64,000 bases of DNA from CAZCSJ01 sp964501445 (GTDB lineage: Bacteria > Patescibacteriota > Minisyncoccia > Sungbacterales > HO2-52-23), in assembly GCA_964501445.1 (NCBI GenBank), contig CAZCSJ010000001.1, positions 12,775 through 76,774 on the forward strand, in the 5' to 3' direction. The position numbers were made by a program, and so were the translations under genes. The notes under the pieces are model-generated. The model ran no database searches, was not told the origin of the DNA, and saw only the letters and a program-made list of their open reading frames with translations. This document shows, piece after piece, positions 8,306-16,072 of the stretch. Position 1 is the first letter of the stretch, and each line of letters opens with the position of its first letter.

Positions 8306-8791
8306 TTATATTCGTTCAAGCGTCAGAAAGGTGTAGCGGTACGGATTTTTCTCATCCGGTTCGTGGGGTTCGCGGCTGATTTCGCACCACTCGCTCCGGT
8401 CAAACTCCGGGAAAAAGATGTCGCCGTCAAACTCATGATCAATTTCCGTGAGGTAGAGGCGGTCTGCCTTGGGGAGAAATAGTTTGTAGATAGTACCTCC
8501 GCCGATCACCATCACCTCTTCGGCGTTTTCGGCTGCGGCAATTGCCTCCTCTGGGGAATGTACCACAATGCATCCCTCTTTTTTAAAATCGGCCTCGTGC
8601 GTGATGATTATATTGAGGCGATCCGGCAAGGGTTTGCCGATGGCTTCAAAAGTTTTGCGCCCCATGATGATGGGCTTGCCGCGCGTGAGGTCGCGGAAGT
8701 GTTTGAGGTCGGCAGGCAAGTACCACGGGAGCGCATTGGTTTTGCCAATCACGCGGTTGCGGCCCATGGCGGCGATGAGGGATAGTATCAT
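8306..8791 (-). CDS. folA: Dihydrofolate reductase
   Basis: 161 residues with the full DHFR pattern: LIAAMGRNRVIGKTNALPW at the N terminus, DLKHFRDLTRGKPIIMGRKT, the cofactor-binding VMVIGGGTIYKLFL, and acidic Asp27-equivalent in LPADLKHF. It reduces dihydrofolate to tetrahydrofolate with NADPH. It is followed by thyA and tmk, so the module makes dTMP and then dTDP. The organism shows no other folate genes in this window and may depend on imported folate. Confidence 0.95.
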   Translation of the reverse strand: MILSLIAAMGRNRVIGKTNALPWYLPADLKHFRDLTRGKPIIMGRKTFEAIGKPLPDRLNIIITHEADFKKEGCIVVHSPEEAIAAAENAEEVMVIGGGTIYKLFLPKADRLYLTEIDHEFDGDIFFPEFDRSEWCEISREPHEPDEKNPYRYTFLTLERI

Positions 8792-8805
8792 AACAAATAG
8801 GTTTT

Positions 8806-8865
8806 ATTGCCCGAGCTTGTCGAAGGCGTACATTTAATGAAGCCCTTCGACTTCGCTCAGGGAGT
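8806..8865. repeat. Intergenic CCCGAGCTTGTCGAAGG hairpin
   Basis: Arms CCCGAGCTTGTCGAAGG and CCTTCGACTTCGCTCAGGG flank an 18-bp loop between thyA and folA. This is the intergenic form of the family that is inserted in frame in valS, tsaD, recG and the glycosyltransferase. Confidence 0.75.
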
Positions 8866-8873
8866 CTTATTGG

Positions 8874-9719
8874 TTATACCGCCATTGGGGCTTTAATCGT
8901 GGGGTGCGATTGGTAGTTCTCGAGCTTGACATCGTCCATGGTGAAGTCCTCAAGGCGCGTGATTGCGGGATTCAACCATAGTTTTGGTAAGGTGTACGGT
9001 TCCCGCGCGAGCTGTTCTTTCACTTGGTCAAAATGATTGAGATAGATATGCGCATCGCCAAGCGTATGCACGAATTCCCCGGGTTGAAGTCCCGTTACTT
9101 GCGCAACCATTGAGAGCAGGAGCGAGTAAGACGCAATGTTCAAGGGAACGCCCAAAAACATATCGCATGAGCGCTGGTACATTTGGAGCGAGAGCGCGCC
9201 GTCTGCCACGAAAAACTGGAAAAACGCGTGGCAGGGCGGAAGCGCCATACGGTCAAGCTCTCCCGGATTCCAGGCAACCACAATGTGGCGGCGGTCATAC
9301 GGTTTTTCCTTGATGCGCTGGATTACTTCTCCAAGCTGGTCAATTTTTCTGCCGTCCGGCGCCTGCCACGCGCGCCACTGGACCCCATAGACGCGTCCGA
9401 GGTCGCCGTCAAACGCGGCTTTCGGTTTCCAGTAGTCGGCCTCCGCGTTCTCTGTCCAGATGGTTTTTTTCTCTTTGTCGCGCGTGCCGTGGAGGATTTC
9501 TGCAAGCCGCCGCTCATCGTTTGACCCCTCAACGAACCAGAGGAGTTCTGACGCCATGGTTTTCCACGGGAGTTTTTTTGTGGTCATCGCGGGAAATCCC
9601 TTGGAGAGGTCGTATCGCATCTGCATGCCAAATACCGCGCGCGTGCCCACACCCGTCCGGTCCTGCCGATCCGAGCCATGGTCAAGAATATATTGCATTG
9701 CGTCAAGATAGGCCTTCAT
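8874..9719 (-). CDS. thyA: Thymidylate synthase (ThyA type)
   Basis: 281 residues. The catalytic cysteine lies in ALPPCHAFFQFFV, the substrate phosphate site in DRTGVGTRAVFG and QRSCDMFLGVPFN-like QRSCDMFLGVPLN, and the C terminus ends in APMAV as in the family. It methylates dUMP to dTMP using methylene-tetrahydrofolate, producing dihydrofolate, which the upstream-encoded DHFR recycles. Tmk, which phosphorylates the product, precedes it. The three genes are on the same strand with short gaps, apparently one operon. Confidence 0.97.
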   Translation of the reverse strand: MKAYLDAMQYILDHGSDRQDRTGVGTRAVFGMQMRYDLSKGFPAMTTKKLPWKTMASELLWFVEGSNDERRLAEILHGTRDKEKKTIWTENAEADYWKPKAAFDGDLGRVYGVQWRAWQAPDGRKIDQLGEVIQRIKEKPYDRRHIVVAWNPGELDRMALPPCHAFFQFFVADGALSLQMYQRSCDMFLGVPLNIASYSLLLSMVAQVTGLQPGEFVHTLGDAHIYLNHFDQVKEQLAREPYTLPKLWLNPAITRLEDFTMDDVKLENYQSHPTIKAPMAV

Positions 9720-9732
9720 AGTATTCGTATTA

Positions 9733-10425
9733 TCACTCTTTTTTAGCGAGCGTCAAAAACACGGTTTCCCAAATTTTTTCATGAATGACCTCCGGAGAAA
9801 GGAGTGCGCCTGACGCATCGGTGCATTCTATGACGACATGATTTTTTGGGAAGCGGCGCGCAAGCCAGAGGTAGGCCTGCTCCGTTGCGCGGAGATGCGG
9901 GAGATTTGCCTCCAGCCCGTCGCGTTTTTTGCCTCTAGTGTAGGCGCGTGAGGGTTTTTTTAGAATGAGTTTGTAACTTATGCGTGCAGGCACATGGAGA
10001 AGTAGAATAACATCGGGTTTGGGAAGCCGAAGTATTCCATATTCAAGGGTGTAGAGCCACGAGAGGAAGGCCGTGCGCTTCGCACTGCTTCGTATTTTCC
10101 CTCCCTGATGTCCTGCATTTGAATCCACATAGCGGTCAAGCACCACGGTCTTCCCCTGCGAGAGAAGTTTTTGTATGGCAAAGGAAGCGTCAAAGCGGTC
10201 AAGCGCGTAGAGGTATGATGCAATGCACGGGTCAAGCGTCGCGGGATTGCCGTATGCGCCCATGAGATAATTTTCAATGAGCCCAGCAGATTTCTTGCCG
10301 TATTGGGGAAATGAAAATGTTGCCGCGGGTATCCGCTCTTTTTTTAAGCGGCGTATGAGGAGTTCGGTCTGGGTCCGTTTGCCCGACCCGTCCGTGCCTT
10401 CTATTTCTATGAGAACTCCTTTCAT
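9733..10425 (-). CDS. tmk: Thymidylate kinase
   Basis: The start is taken at the ATG at 10425 (MKGVLIEIEGTDGSGK), because an upstream in-frame ATG would run through a terminator hairpin. The protein is about 230 residues. The P-loop is GTDGSGKRTQ, the DRY-type motif is VVLDRYVDSNAGHQGGK, and the lid region includes KKPSRAYTRGKKRD. It phosphorylates dTMP to dTDP, the step after thyA, its downstream neighbour. The DR(Y/F) motif and lid arginine pattern are somewhat divergent, as in archaeal-type enzymes. Confidence 0.9.
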   Translation of the reverse strand: MKGVLIEIEGTDGSGKRTQTELLIRRLKKERIPAATFSFPQYGKKSAGLIENYLMGAYGNPATLDPCIASYLYALDRFDASFAIQKLLSQGKTVVLDRYVDSNAGHQGGKIRSSAKRTAFLSWLYTLEYGILRLPKPDVILLLHVPARISYKLILKKPSRAYTRGKKRDGLEANLPHLRATEQAYLWLARRFPKNHVVIECTDASGALLSPEVIHEKIWETVFLTLAKKE

Positions 10426-10440
10426 CGGAGGTAGTATAAC

Positions 10441-10473
10441 ACAAAACCGCCAGCCCTGGGCTGGCGGTTTTGT
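10441..10473 (-). terminator. Intrinsic terminator after rplK
   Basis: Fifteen-bp arms ACAAAACCGCCAGCC/GGCTGGCGGTTTTGT with a 3-nt loop. On the minus strand the stem is followed by TTTTGTGTT. It separates the secE-nusG-rplK operon from tmk. Confidence 0.85.
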
Positions 10474-10488
10474 CACTTCGCCCTCTTC

Positions 10489-10530
10489 TTTACATGTACT
10501 TTTTAGCTATAGCTAAAAAGTACATGTAAA
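10489..10530. repeat. 42-bp perfect palindrome
   Basis: Two 21-bp halves are exact reverse complements, with core TTTTTAGCTATAGCTAAAAA and outer TTTACATGTAC. It lies 25 bp past the rplK stop and just before the GC-rich terminator. It could be a first terminator or a cruciform-forming site. Confidence 0.85.
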
Positions 10531-10555
10531 TGACGTGCAACGGGATTATACGGTA

Positions 10556-10984
10556 TCACTTTTCAATCACCTCAATCCCCATATTGCGCGCGGTTCCCAT
10601 AATGATTTTTTCTGCCGCTTCTATCGTTTCTGCATTCAAATCCTCCATTTTGCGCTCGGCGATTTTGCGGATATCATCTTGTGTCACTTTCCCCACCTTG
10701 TTTTTATTCGGTATGCCCGAGCCCTTCTCCACGCCTGCCGCGCGTCGCAAAAGGTCGGATGCCGGCGGGGTTTTCAGTTTGAAATCAAATGTCCGGTCCT
10801 CATAAATCGTAATTTCCACGGGGACGATCTCGCCCGACATTTGTCCGGTTGCGTCATTATACTTTTTCACAAAGTCGCCGATGTTGATGCCGTGCGGCCC
10901 CAAGGCGGTGCCTACCGGCGGCGCGGGAGTTGCCTTGCCCGCGGGAATCTGGAGTTTGATTATGGTTTTGATTGCCTTCGCCAT
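10556..10984 (-). CDS. rplK: 50S ribosomal protein L11
   Basis: 142 residues with the L11 N-terminal domain (IKLQIPAGKATPAPPVG, then TALGPHGINIGDFVKKYND) that binds the GTPase-associated region of 23S rRNA and the C-terminal rRNA-binding domain (KVGKVTQDDIRKIAERKM). It is normally followed by rplA; here it is the last gene of the operon and is followed by two hairpins, so L1 must be elsewhere. A four-helix-bundle gene lies between nusG and rplK. Confidence 0.97.
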   Translation of the reverse strand: MAKAIKTIIKLQIPAGKATPAPPVGTALGPHGINIGDFVKKYNDATGQMSGEIVPVEITIYEDRTFDFKLKTPPASDLLRRAAGVEKGSGIPNKNKVGKVTQDDIRKIAERKMEDLNAETIEAAEKIIMGTARNMGIEVIEK

Positions 10985-10987
10985 AAT

Positions 10988-11027
10988 AGTTTAATCAGTT
11001 GCTGAGTTTAATGAGTTGTAGAGTTTT
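10988..11027. repeat. GAGTTTAATCAGTTG-type repeat, left flank of the S23 gene
   Basis: The array TTTAATCAGTTGCTGAGTTT... covers the 3' end of the S23 gene and supplies its last codons (NSTTH) and stop. It is the inverted partner of 11395-11436. Confidence 0.75.
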
Positions 11028-11394
11028 TGTCAAAGTTTATACTTACGAATCGAATATATCCATGTAGTGCTTTACGTAACTCTGTATATCCTTCTGAAAT
11101 GCTGTTTGCACGATCTATTGGAAGAAAACCTTTCTCTGCGCAGCGAAGAATATTACTTCGCGTTTCTTCTCCTTCCGTCATCGCAATATTTCGCAGGATG
11201 TAGCATTTTTCTTTTGCAGATTTTTTGTAATAAGACTCCGCGATGTTATTAGTTACTGATGATGACGAGCGTTTGAGTTGGTCTACACTACGATATCTCT
11301 CGTCATGTGGAAAATCTGCTGTGGCGACATGGATTTTCATTTCCAAGTTTTTTGCCATTTGATAGATTTTGAGATTTTCGAGTCCCGTAGCCAC
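11008..11394 (-). CDS. Four-helix-bundle (S23 / 23S rRNA intervening-sequence-type) protein
   Basis: 128 residues, GTG start. It opens with GLENLKIYQMAKNLEMKIH, then SVDQLKRSSSSVTNNIAESYYKKSAKEK, the hallmark of the S23/four-helix-bundle family also related to Avd of diversity-generating retroelements. Family members bind nucleic acid but have no firm function in most genomes. The gene interrupts the nusG-rplK spacing and is bracketed by inverted copies of a GAGTTTAATCAGTTG repeat, which suggests it arrived as a cassette. No reverse transcriptase is nearby, so there is no reason to call this a retroelement. Confidence 0.85.
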   Translation of the reverse strand: MATGLENLKIYQMAKNLEMKIHVATADFPHDERYRSVDQLKRSSSSVTNNIAESYYKKSAKEKCYILRNIAMTEGEETRSNILRCAEKGFLPIDRANSISEGYTELRKALHGYIRFVSINFDKNSTTH

Positions 11395-11436
11395 AACTCA
11401 GCAACTTATTAAACTCAGTAACTCAACAACTGATTA
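11395..11436. repeat. GAGTTTAATCAGTTG-type repeat, right flank of the S23 gene
   Basis: The reverse complement reads TAATCAGTTGTTGAGTTACT and continues with the same words as the left flank. It abuts the GTG start codon exactly. Confidence 0.75.
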
Positions 11437-11979
11437 CAGTTTCTTAATCTGCAAATAGTCAATCTCTATCGGGGTGTTGCGGCCAAATACATTGATAAGC
11501 ACTTTGATCTTTCCGCGCTCGTGGTCCACTTCCGACACTTTGCCGTCAAAATCCTTGAACGGGCCATCCACGATTTTTACTGGGTCGCCCGGGGCAACCT
11601 CAATTTTGAATTTCGGCTCCTCCGCGCCCATCCGTTTCAGGAGCGTATCAATTTCTTCCTGTGAGAGCGGGGTTGGCGTGGTGCCTGCGCCCACGAATCC
11701 CGTGACGCGCGGGGTGTTTCGCACCACATACCACGAGTCGTCGGTCACAATCATCTCCACCAGCACATAACCCGGATAGATTTTTTCCTCCACGGTCACG
11801 CGCTTCCCGCCCTTGATTTTGATTTTCTTCTCGGTCGGCACGAGCACGTTAAAAATGCGGTCCTCCATGCCCATGGACTCAATGCGCTGTTTCAAATTGC
11901 GCGCGACCGCATCTTCATACCCCGAGTAGGTGTGAATCGCGTACCAATTTTTACCGAATTCAGAGGTCTGTTTGGGCAT
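11434..11979 (-). CDS. nusG: Transcription termination/antitermination factor NusG
   Basis: 181 residues. The N-terminal NGN domain is clear (WYAIHTYSGYEDAVARNL, then YPGYVLVEM and WYVVRNTPRVTGFVG), and a C-terminal KOW domain follows (GDPVKIVDGPFKDFDGKVSEVD). NusG binds RNA polymerase beta-prime, increases processivity and couples to ribosomal S10. The gene order secE-nusG-(S23)-rplK is the usual bacterial one apart from the inserted gene. Confidence 0.97.
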   Translation of the reverse strand: MPKQTSEFGKNWYAIHTYSGYEDAVARNLKQRIESMGMEDRIFNVLVPTEKKIKIKGGKRVTVEEKIYPGYVLVEMIVTDDSWYVVRNTPRVTGFVGAGTTPTPLSQEEIDTLLKRMGAEEPKFKIEVAPGDPVKIVDGPFKDFDGKVSEVDHERGKIKVLINVFGRNTPIEIDYLQIKKL

Positions 11980-11983
11980 ATTT

Positions 11984-12072
11984 CAGAGTTTAATCAGTTA
12001 TGAGTTTAACGAGTTATTGAGTTGACTGCGAGGTCGCGAAGCGACCGAAACCCATTAACCTCATAACTCACC
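11984..12072. repeat. GAGTTTAATCAGTTA-type inverted repeat between secE and nusG
   Basis: Left words GAGTTTAATCAGTTATGAG and right words TTAACCTCATAACTCAC form imperfect arms, with an inner hairpin GGTCGCGAAGCGACC. It is the same word family as the S23 flanks. Confidence 0.65.
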
Positions 12073-12075
12073 TAA

Positions 12076-12267
12076 CTATAGAACGAAGGTATTCAAAAGG
12101 AATTGAAACACATAATCCAACCCCCCAAGAAACGCCGCCACCGCCGCGCTGATGACCACCACCAAAAGGGTATAACGAGTTGTTTCTTCGCGCGTGGGCC
12201 ATACGACCTTGCGAAGCTCGGCACGAGTTTCTTTCAGAAATGTAATTGTCCGCTCAAAAAATGACAT
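12076..12267 (-). CDS. secE: Preprotein translocase subunit SecE
   Basis: 63 residues in the minimal SecE form: an amphipathic segment (FLKETRAELRKVVWPTREET) followed by one membrane helix (TLLVVVISAAVAAFLGGLDYVFQFLL). SecE clamps SecY in the membrane channel. It is the first gene of the nusG/rplK operon and has its own promoter and a leader hairpin. Confidence 0.95.
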   Translation of the reverse strand: MSFFERTITFLKETRAELRKVVWPTREETTRYTLLVVVISAAVAAFLGGLDYVFQFLLNTFVL

Positions 12268-12278
12268 ATTTTGAGTTT

Positions 12279-12301
12279 TTTAAAAGCCCTCGCGGGCTTA
12301 A
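12279..12301 (-). promoter_or_regulatory. Leader hairpin (attenuator-like) upstream of secE
   Basis: On the minus strand AAGCCCGCGAGGGCTTTTAAAAA forms a GC stem followed by T residues between the promoter and the secE start. It may act as a partial terminator in the leader. Confidence 0.45.
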
Positions 12302-12310
12302 TATCAGTAG

Positions 12311-12337
12311 CTTATACCCCTCTAGAGAGAGTGTCAA
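12311..12337 (-). promoter_or_regulatory. Promoter of the secE-nusG-rplK operon
   Basis: A consensus -35 TTGACA (12337-12332) and TATAAG (12316-12311) are separated by 15 bp; reading the -10 as TAAGCT gives 17 bp. Confidence 0.65.
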
Positions 12338-12364
12338 GCGCTTTTTAAATATCCAAATTCTTCA

Positions 12365-12464
12365 CCCCGTTAGAGATCTCTACTTTGGGATAGTAAATTT
12401 TGTTAGATAAAAATTGTGGGAATATCCCAAATTGATATTAACTCTATCCGCATCTCTAACGGGG
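12365..12464. repeat. CCCGTTAG...CTAACGGG bounded element (copy 1, 100 bp)
   Basis: Terminal inverted repeats CCCCGTTAGAGAT/ATCTCTAACGGGG enclose an AT-rich interior with its own GGGATA...TATCCC arms. It lies between the gyrB stop and the secE promoter. The interior is unrelated to those of the other copies. Confidence 0.85.
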
Positions 12465-12477
12465 TTCACCGCCTACA

Positions 12478-14529
12478 TTATATATCAAGATTCTTAACTG
12501 CCTTAGCATGAGTCTGTATAAACTTTTTCCTTGGCGCTACTTCGTCTCCCATGAGGATGTTGAAGATGCGATTCGCTTCCGAGGCGTCCTCAATCGAGAC
12601 GCGCTTCATAAGGCGTACCTCGGGGTCCATAGTGGTTTCCCAGAGTTGTGATGGGTTCATTTCACCAAGGCCCTTGTAGCGTTGGATTTCTACCCCTTTC
12701 ACCTCGGCTGCCTCATCCATCTCTTCCCCTTTTGCAGCGGCTTTTGCCTTTTTGCTGTCCAGTTTCTGTTTTTTAAATTCACCCACGATTTTTTCTTTCT
12801 CGGCATCTGAATATGCATATTGCACATTTTTTCCGGATTGCACGCGGTAGAGTGGGGGTTGAGCGATATAGAGATATCCATTCTCTATTATAGGCCGGAA
12901 GTGACGATAAAAAAGTGTTAAAAGGAGTGTCCTGATATGCGCGCCGTCCACATCCGCATCGGTCATAATCACAATCCGGTGGTAGCGCAGTTTTTCTTCA
13001 TTGAATTCATCGCCGATCGCGGCTCCCATGGCAATAATGAGCGCTTTGATCTCTTTAAACGACAATATTTTATCCAATCGCGCGCGCTCCACATTCAAAA
13101 TTTTCCCGCGAAGCGGAAGTATTGCTTGGGTTTTTCTATCGCGACCCATCTTTGCACTGCCACCGGCACTATCTCCTTCCACTAGAAACAATTCTGACTC
13201 TTCGGGATTTTTTGACTGGCAGTCGGCAAGTTTTCCCGGGAGTGTCAAGCCCTCCAAAGCGCCTTTCCGTAGCACGGTCTCCCGCGCGGCTTTTGCGGCT
13301 TTGCGCGCTTTTTGCGCCAAGAGCGCTTTGCCGATAATCTCCTGCCCGTCGCGCGCGTACTTCTCAAGCCATTCTTTCAACGCCTCGCCCATGACCGTTT
13401 CCACCGCGGTGCGCGCCTCGGGGGTTCCCAGTTTCGCCTTGGTCTGACCTTCAAACTGCGGCTCCGGCAGTTTTACGGAAATTATTGCGGTAATCCCCTC
13501 GCGCACATCATCGCCCGTGAGCGTCTCATCCTCTTTTTTAAAAAGGTCGTTTTTCTTTGCGTAGTCGTTCAGTGCCCGCGTGAGCGCGGTGCGAAACCCT
13601 GTCAAATGCATGCCGCCCTCGGGTGTATAGATGTTATTTGCAAACGAGAGCTCTTTTCCGGTGAGGTCATCCGTGTATTGGAACGCGGCTTCTACCAAAA
13701 TTTTCCGTCCGCCGTTCATTGCAACCTCTTTTTCCACATAAAAAATCGTATCGTGCTTCGGGGTCTCATCGCGATTCAAATACGCAACATAGGAAACTAT
13801 GCCTCCTTCAAAATAAAAAGTGTGTGAGGTGCGGAGCGGCGAGCCGTCTTTCGCGCCCACTCCCGCGCGGTCGTCCGTTACGGTAATAGTGGTGCCTTTT
13901 GTGAGATATGCTTGCTGGCGAATATGAGTGAGAATGTGATGCCAATCAAATTGGATTTTTTCGAAAATTTCCGTATCGGGCTCAAAGGTAACTGCAGTGC
14001 CGGACCCTTCGCACTTCCCCACTTTTTTTACCGCGGCTTTTGGTTTACCGCGGCTGTACTCTTGGCGCCAGAGCGCACCGTCGCGGCAGACCTCTACCTG
14101 CATCCAGGAGGAAAGGGCGTTTACCACGGAAACCCCCACGCCATGGAGTCCGCCCGATACCTTGTACGATTCGCCGCCGAATTTAGCACCCGCGTGCAAG
14201 GTCGTCATTACGGTTTCCAGCGCCGATTTTTTTGTTTGCTTATGGATTTCCACCGGAATCCCGCGGCCGTCGTCCACCACCATCATGCGGTTTTTCGGCA
14301 TCAGGGTGATCGCAATCCGTTTGGCAAACCCCGCCATCGCCTCGTCCAAACCATTATCTACCACCTCCCAAATCAAGTGGTGGAGGCCATCGGTGCCTGT
14401 GGAGCCAATGTACATTCCGGGGCGTTTGCGCACGGGCTCAAGCCCCTCCAAGACGTAAATATCTTTCGCGGTGTAGCCGTTCGTCGCTGGATCCGTTTGT
14501 TTTTTCTTTTTGGTTTGTTTTTTTGCCAT
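12478..14529 (-). CDS. gyrB: DNA gyrase subunit B
   Basis: 683 residues of type IIA topoisomerase B subunit. The GHKL ATPase has EVVDNGLDEA, DDGRGIPV and GLHGVGVSVVNALS. The transducer is followed by a TOPRIM domain (LVEGDSAGGSAKMGRDR, then DADVDGAHIRTLLLT) and the C-terminal QRYKGLGEMNPSQLWET. It could formally be ParE, but QRYKGLGEM and the overall length fit GyrB. The N terminus is very lysine-rich (AKKQTKKKKQ). It has its own promoter. The gyrA partner is not in the window. Confidence 0.95.
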   Translation of the reverse strand: MAKKQTKKKKQTDPATNGYTAKDIYVLEGLEPVRKRPGMYIGSTGTDGLHHLIWEVVDNGLDEAMAGFAKRIAITLMPKNRMMVVDDGRGIPVEIHKQTKKSALETVMTTLHAGAKFGGESYKVSGGLHGVGVSVVNALSSWMQVEVCRDGALWRQEYSRGKPKAAVKKVGKCEGSGTAVTFEPDTEIFEKIQFDWHHILTHIRQQAYLTKGTTITVTDDRAGVGAKDGSPLRTSHTFYFEGGIVSYVAYLNRDETPKHDTIFYVEKEVAMNGGRKILVEAAFQYTDDLTGKELSFANNIYTPEGGMHLTGFRTALTRALNDYAKKNDLFKKEDETLTGDDVREGITAIISVKLPEPQFEGQTKAKLGTPEARTAVETVMGEALKEWLEKYARDGQEIIGKALLAQKARKAAKAARETVLRKGALEGLTLPGKLADCQSKNPEESELFLVEGDSAGGSAKMGRDRKTQAILPLRGKILNVERARLDKILSFKEIKALIIAMGAAIGDEFNEEKLRYHRIVIMTDADVDGAHIRTLLLTLFYRHFRPIIENGYLYIAQPPLYRVQSGKNVQYAYSDAEKEKIVGEFKKQKLDSKKAKAAAKGEEMDEAAEVKGVEIQRYKGLGEMNPSQLWETTMDPEVRLMKRVSIEDASEANRIFNILMGDEVAPRKKFIQTHAKAVKNLDI

Positions 14530-14585
14530 ACGAAACTAATAAACCCGCATATGTATCAAGCGGATCTACTATCTGTTATTATCAC

Positions 14586-14614
14586 ATTATAGCATAAGAG
14601 AGCCCTGTATTCAA
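14586..14614 (-). promoter_or_regulatory. gyrB promoter
   Basis: -35 TTGAAT (14614-14609), a 17-bp spacer and an extended -10 TGCTATAAT (TATAAT at 14591-14586). The start codon is about 57 nt downstream of the -10. Confidence 0.75.
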
Positions 14615-14740
14615 TGAGAAAAATATCAGCTCCAAAAAAGAAAAAGTCCCGTCTGGGACTTGGTGAGTACTAGACGGGATGTCATATAGTGGGTATATCA
14701 TTTCCGCGCTGGAGACCACTTCTTACGGGCCTTTCTATCC

Positions 14741-14767
14741 TTTGTACCGATCTAAGATCGGTACAAA
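14741..14767 (-). terminator. Inverted repeat after the PheRS gene
   Basis: Arms TTTGTACCGATC/GATCGGTACAAA with a 3-nt loop lie immediately after the stop codon at 14770. No long T run follows, so termination is only likely. Confidence 0.55.
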
Positions 14768-14769
14768 CG

Positions 14770-15918
14770 CTACCGTAACGTTACACGGAAGACCTCTGCA
14801 GTTTCGCGGTAGACCCTGTCTTGCAAGGGGTCGATCTCTTCGGTCGTGAGCGTGCGCTCGTTTGAGCGATAGGTGATGCGGTAGGTGTAGCTCACTTTAC
14901 CTTTGCCGAATTTTTCCGGGTCTTCATAGCGATCCAGCAATTTTACTTCCTCCACAAGGTCCCCTCCGATGTCGCGGATGAGGTCAAAGTAGTTATTGGG
15001 AACGAAATCAGCATCTATGATAAAAGAAATGTCGCGGGTGATCGCGGGGTATTTGCTGACTTCTTTGTATGTCGTCCCGAGTGCGAGTTGGCGCGTGATA
15101 CGCGGGTCATGCGACCAAAGCAATCGGATGTCCGGCAGATCCATTGAAATGATCGCAAGGCGCTCCAGTCCAAATCCGAATGCCCAGCCGTTGTACTGTT
15201 TCGGATCAATACCGAAATTCCCGAGCACCACAGGCCGCACGAGTCCCCCGCCGAGCACCTCAATCCAGCGCTCCCCCACTTTGATTTCCATTTCAATGCT
15301 GGGGTCAGTGTAGGGAAAGGTGTCGCGATTGAAGCGGTACTGAATGTCGGGGCCGTAGATGGCGCGCGCGACCTCTGCGAGCGCCTCTTCCAAGTCCTCG
15401 GGCGTGATTATTTTCTGGTCACTGGGCGCAAGATACAGCCCGTCCATCTGGTGGAAAATATTCATGTGGTTTCGGTCTATCTCATCTTTCCGATACACTT
15501 TCCCATATGAGAACACCTTGAGCGGCTCATTCTTTTTGATTTTTTCTTTAATGTGCGGCGAGTTTACATAGTAGTACCACATGACTGTCGTGTGGGTGCG
15601 GAGGATATTTTGGGGATCCACATAGTAAGTGTCTGAGGGGCTGCGTACAGGGTGGTCTGCGGGGAAATTAAAAAGATCAAAGCTGATGTCCGCCGGGACA
15701 ACTTCCGGCGCATCAATCACATCAAACCCTTTGAAATACTCAAGCGCGATAATGCGTCCGACAAGCTCATGTATTGGACTTCCGGGGGTGCGTGAGAGAT
15801 CCGGCATTTTCAAAAAACGCACGAGCCGTTTTGCTTCTGCATCGCTTCGCGCTTCAAGCGATGCGCGAAATTTCTGTTCTTCGCTTTTATCAATTGTTAT
15901 CTCCATAAGGATGCGCAT
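14770..15918 (-). CDS. pheS: Phenylalanyl-tRNA synthetase, single-chain (mitochondrial-type) architecture
   Basis: About 382 residues. The class II catalytic core is PheS-like: motif 2 GKVYRKDEIDRNHMNIFHQ, then IEVLGGGLVRPVVL and motif 3 WAFGFGLERLAII. Bacterial PheS would end shortly after motif 3, but this protein continues for about 100 residues: KYPAITRDISFII, FDLIRDIGGDLVEEVKLLD and YRITYRSNERTLTTEEI. That is the ferredoxin-fold anticodon-binding domain normally found at the C terminus of PheT or of monomeric mitochondrial PheRS. The long N-terminal coiled coil of bacterial PheS is absent. No pheT gene is adjacent. The start is an ATG at 15918 (another at 15906). The joint architecture suggests a monomeric enzyme. 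Confidence 0.88.
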   Translation of the reverse strand: MRILMEITIDKSEEQKFRASLEARSDAEAKRLVRFLKMPDLSRTPGSPIHELVGRIIALEYFKGFDVIDAPEVVPADISFDLFNFPADHPVRSPSDTYYVDPQNILRTHTTVMWYYYVNSPHIKEKIKKNEPLKVFSYGKVYRKDEIDRNHMNIFHQMDGLYLAPSDQKIITPEDLEEALAEVARAIYGPDIQYRFNRDTFPYTDPSIEMEIKVGERWIEVLGGGLVRPVVLGNFGIDPKQYNGWAFGFGLERLAIISMDLPDIRLLWSHDPRITRQLALGTTYKEVSKYPAITRDISFIIDADFVPNNYFDLIRDIGGDLVEEVKLLDRYEDPEKFGKGKVSYTYRITYRSNERTLTTEEIDPLQDRVYRETAEVFRVTLR

Positions 15919-15924
15919 CAAGAA

Positions 15925-15998
15925 GTCATTCTGAGCGAAGTCCCGCTAAGCGGGCGAGTGAAGAATCTCCGGAGATCCTTCACTGCGTTCAGGATGAC
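15925..15998. repeat. TCATTCTGAGCGAAG / AGGATGAC inverted repeat
   Basis: GTCATTCTGAGCGAAG and CTTCACTGCGTTCAGGATGAC form the arms, with hairpins CCCGCTAAGCGGG and TCTCCGGAGA inside. A second copy of the family is at 29829-29896. The wording is widespread in bacteria. Confidence 0.7.
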
Positions 15999-16072
15999 GC
16001 ACTGATGTCAGATATGAATTCCAGTGTAACGTGGCATTTCCCTGATTACAACTCTCGTGTCCGAACATCAAA

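Larger units (their letters stand above)
14530..14769. other. Intergenic region upstream of gyrB
   Basis: The 240-bp gap holds the gyrB promoter, a hairpin GTCCCGTCT...AGACGGGAT at about 14646-14680 and the TTTGTACCGATC inverted repeat at 14741-14767. No gene is supported. Confidence 0.6.

Noticed and set aside
11008..11394. Avd of a diversity-generating retroelement
   Set aside because: No reverse transcriptase or template/variable repeat pair is found anywhere in the window; the S23 family is broader than Avd.
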